Position numbers and translations under genes: made by a program. Below, in pieces: positions 21,739 through 22,900 of a stretch of DNA of 22,900 bases. This DNA is from Thermovenabulum sp049701175 (GTDB lineage: Bacteria; Bacillota; Thermosediminibacteria; Thermosediminibacterales; Thermosediminibacteraceae). The notes under the pieces were generated by a model, which was given only the letters and a program-made list of their open reading frames with translations, ran no database searches and was not told the origin of the DNA. The first letter of the stretch is position 1. Each line of letters starts with the position of its first letter. Location of the stretch: positions 1-22,900 of the forward strand of contig NZ_JBNATW010000033.1 of assembly GCF_049701175.1 (NCBI RefSeq), given 5' to 3'.

Positions 21739-22824
21739 TTATAGTAAATCTTCTCTTCCCATTTTCCTCAATTTTTCTACAACTTTTTTAACATCCTGAG
21801 CTTTCTTCTTTGGACAAACAAGTATTGCATCCTGAGTTTCTACAACTATCATGTCTTCCAAACCTACTGCTGCTACCATCCTGCCGTTAGAATATAATAT
21901 GCTATTTTTTGTCTCAATTTCTACATGCTCTCCTCTTATTATATTGCCGTTTTCATCTGGAGGAATTACGCTTCCCAAGGAATCCCAACTTCCCACATCG
22001 CTCCAGCCAAAATCACATGGAATCACCGCTACATCTAGAGCCCTTTCCATTATTCCGTAATCAATAGAAATGTCCGGTAGATCCTTATAAACCTTTTCCA
22101 ATTCTTTAAATCCTTCATTTTTCCCTAAAACATCAATTATAGATTTTAGCTTATAATAAATCCTCGGTAAAAATCTCTCAAAATTTTTTAAAATAACTTC
22201 CGTTTTCCAAACAAACATACCGCTGTTCCAAAGGTAATCTCCACTTTCAATATACTGCTTTGCTTTTTGTACATCGGGCTTTTCTACAAACTCCTTTACC
22301 TCGTATGCTGTTTTTACTTCATCAACTTTTATTGTGTTTTCCTTATCGTATTTAATATAACCGTACCCGGTTGATGGGAATGTGGGAGTTATGCCCATAG
22401 TTATAAGCTTTTCGGTATTTTCCGCAATATTAAAAGCAGCATTTAAGACCCGTTGAAATTCGAAAGTATTTTTAATGTAATGGTCAGAAGGAAAAACTCC
22501 TATTACCGAATCTTTATCCCTTTTTTCAATTACCATTGAAGCGTATGCTATACAAGCCGCTGTATTTCTACCAAAGGGCTCTACCAATATGTTTTCATCA
22601 GGTATTTCTTTTAATATCACTTTTTTCAATGTGCTCTCTTGAGCTTTATTCGTAACAATAATTATTTGTTCAGGTGGCACCAAATCTAATATCCTTTTTA
22701 TTGTATCATTTATCATTGTATCTTCACCAGTAATATTTAAAAATTGCTTAGGCGTTGAATTCCTGCTCAGCGGCCAGAACCTTGTTCCGCCACCTCCTGC
22801 CATTATCACTCCGTAACGTTTCAT
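21739..22824 (-). CDS. manC: Mannose-1-phosphate guanylyltransferase
   Basis: Makes GDP-mannose from mannose-1-phosphate and GTP for polysaccharide or protein mannosylation. The 361-residue protein has only the nucleotidyltransferase domain, without the C-terminal isomerase domain of bifunctional ManC/AlgA. Seen: the GTP-binding GGGGTRFWPLSR at 11-22 with downstream PKQFL, the NILVEPFGRNTAACIAY segment, FPSDH, FVEKPD, NSGMFVW and the CDFGWSDVGSWDSL signature. The ATG has GAGGGGGG upstream. It precedes capA by 21 bases. The window ends 76 bases upstream, so earlier genes of the unit are not visible. Confidence 0.95.
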   Translation of the reverse strand: MKRYGVIMAGGGGTRFWPLSRNSTPKQFLNITGEDTMINDTIKRILDLVPPEQIIIVTNKAQESTLKKVILKEIPDENILVEPFGRNTAACIAYASMVIEKRDKDSVIGVFPSDHYIKNTFEFQRVLNAAFNIAENTEKLITMGITPTFPSTGYGYIKYDKENTIKVDEVKTAYEVKEFVEKPDVQKAKQYIESGDYLWNSGMFVWKTEVILKNFERFLPRIYYKLKSIIDVLGKNEGFKELEKVYKDLPDISIDYGIMERALDVAVIPCDFGWSDVGSWDSLGSVIPPDENGNIIRGEHVEIETKNSILYSNGRMVAAVGLEDMIVVETQDAILVCPKKKAQDVKKVVEKLRKMGREDLL

Positions 22825-22900
22825 AAAATCCCCCCTCTATTATATAAATGTTATGTCAAATTAAGGTATCAAAATTACATACCAATAACCTATAAAACAT

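Noticed and set aside
22839..22859. TTGACA and TATAAT on the minus strand ahead of manC
   Set aside because: The two hexamers are only 9 bases apart, and a start from this TATAAT would fall within the ribosome site. They cannot form one promoter.
1..22900. CRISPR arrays, insertion sequences, prophage, toxin-antitoxin or defence genes
   Set aside because: No regularly spaced repeats, transposase or integrase-like frames, or recognisable defence proteins are visible on either strand.

Overview
The window reads as ordinary chromosome of a low-GC, endospore-forming Firmicute, most likely a thermophilic clostridium of the Thermoanaerobacterales type. The reasons are AT-rich intergenic DNA with strong TTGACA/TATAAT promoters, AGGAGG ribosome sites, frequent TTG starts, the sporulation and germination genes gerM and cwlD, a Rex repressor, and the tig-clpP-clpX and gerM-rph-rdgB-yfcE gene orders. 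The genus assignment is inference. All genes but one lie on the minus strand, so the reading order runs from high to low coordinates.

Layout from left to right: a non-coding stretch with a 10-bp inverted repeat (1-126); the protein quality-control operon tig-clpP-clpX (160-3399), ended by a strong terminator; a seven-tRNA operon (Pro, Gly, Arg, His, Gln, Lys, Leu; 3533-4120) with its own promoter and terminator; the gerM-rph-rdgB-yfcE group (4222-7117); a UPF0316 membrane protein (7181-7690); then a module made of a LytS-type sensor kinase, a LytTR response regulator and a CstA-family transporter (7911-11953). This module is visibly richer in GC (about 48-50% in sampled lines, against 30-33% in sampled neighbours). 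Next come a secreted cell-wall amidase with stalk and AMIN-type regions (12060-13958), the redox repressor rex (14103-14813), an NhaC-family Na+/H+ antiporter (14956-16623) with a long upstream region that contains a sigma-54-like element, and a three-tRNA cluster (Ala-CGC, Val-CAC, Ala-GGC; 16999-17284). The last part holds signal peptidase I, the germination amidase cwlD, a DHA2-type MFS efflux pump, a lone plus-strand gene for a 58-residue cysteine-rich protein, a CapA-like protein and a mannose-1-phosphate guanylyltransferase.

As a working picture, the genes cover protein folding and turnover, RNA and nucleotide-pool maintenance, envelope and spore-cortex remodelling, and sensing and uptake of a small carbon source (pyruvate is the best guess by analogy with BtsSR-BtsT and LytST systems). 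There is no CRISPR array, insertion sequence, prophage or obvious defence system. The points most worth a second look are the GC-shifted lytS-lytTR-cstA module with an alternative-hairpin leader, the sigma-54-like element upstream of nhaC, inverted repeats that would cover the ribosome sites of gerM and cwlD, and the unrecognised cysteine-rich small protein whose stop codon overlaps that of its convergent neighbour.
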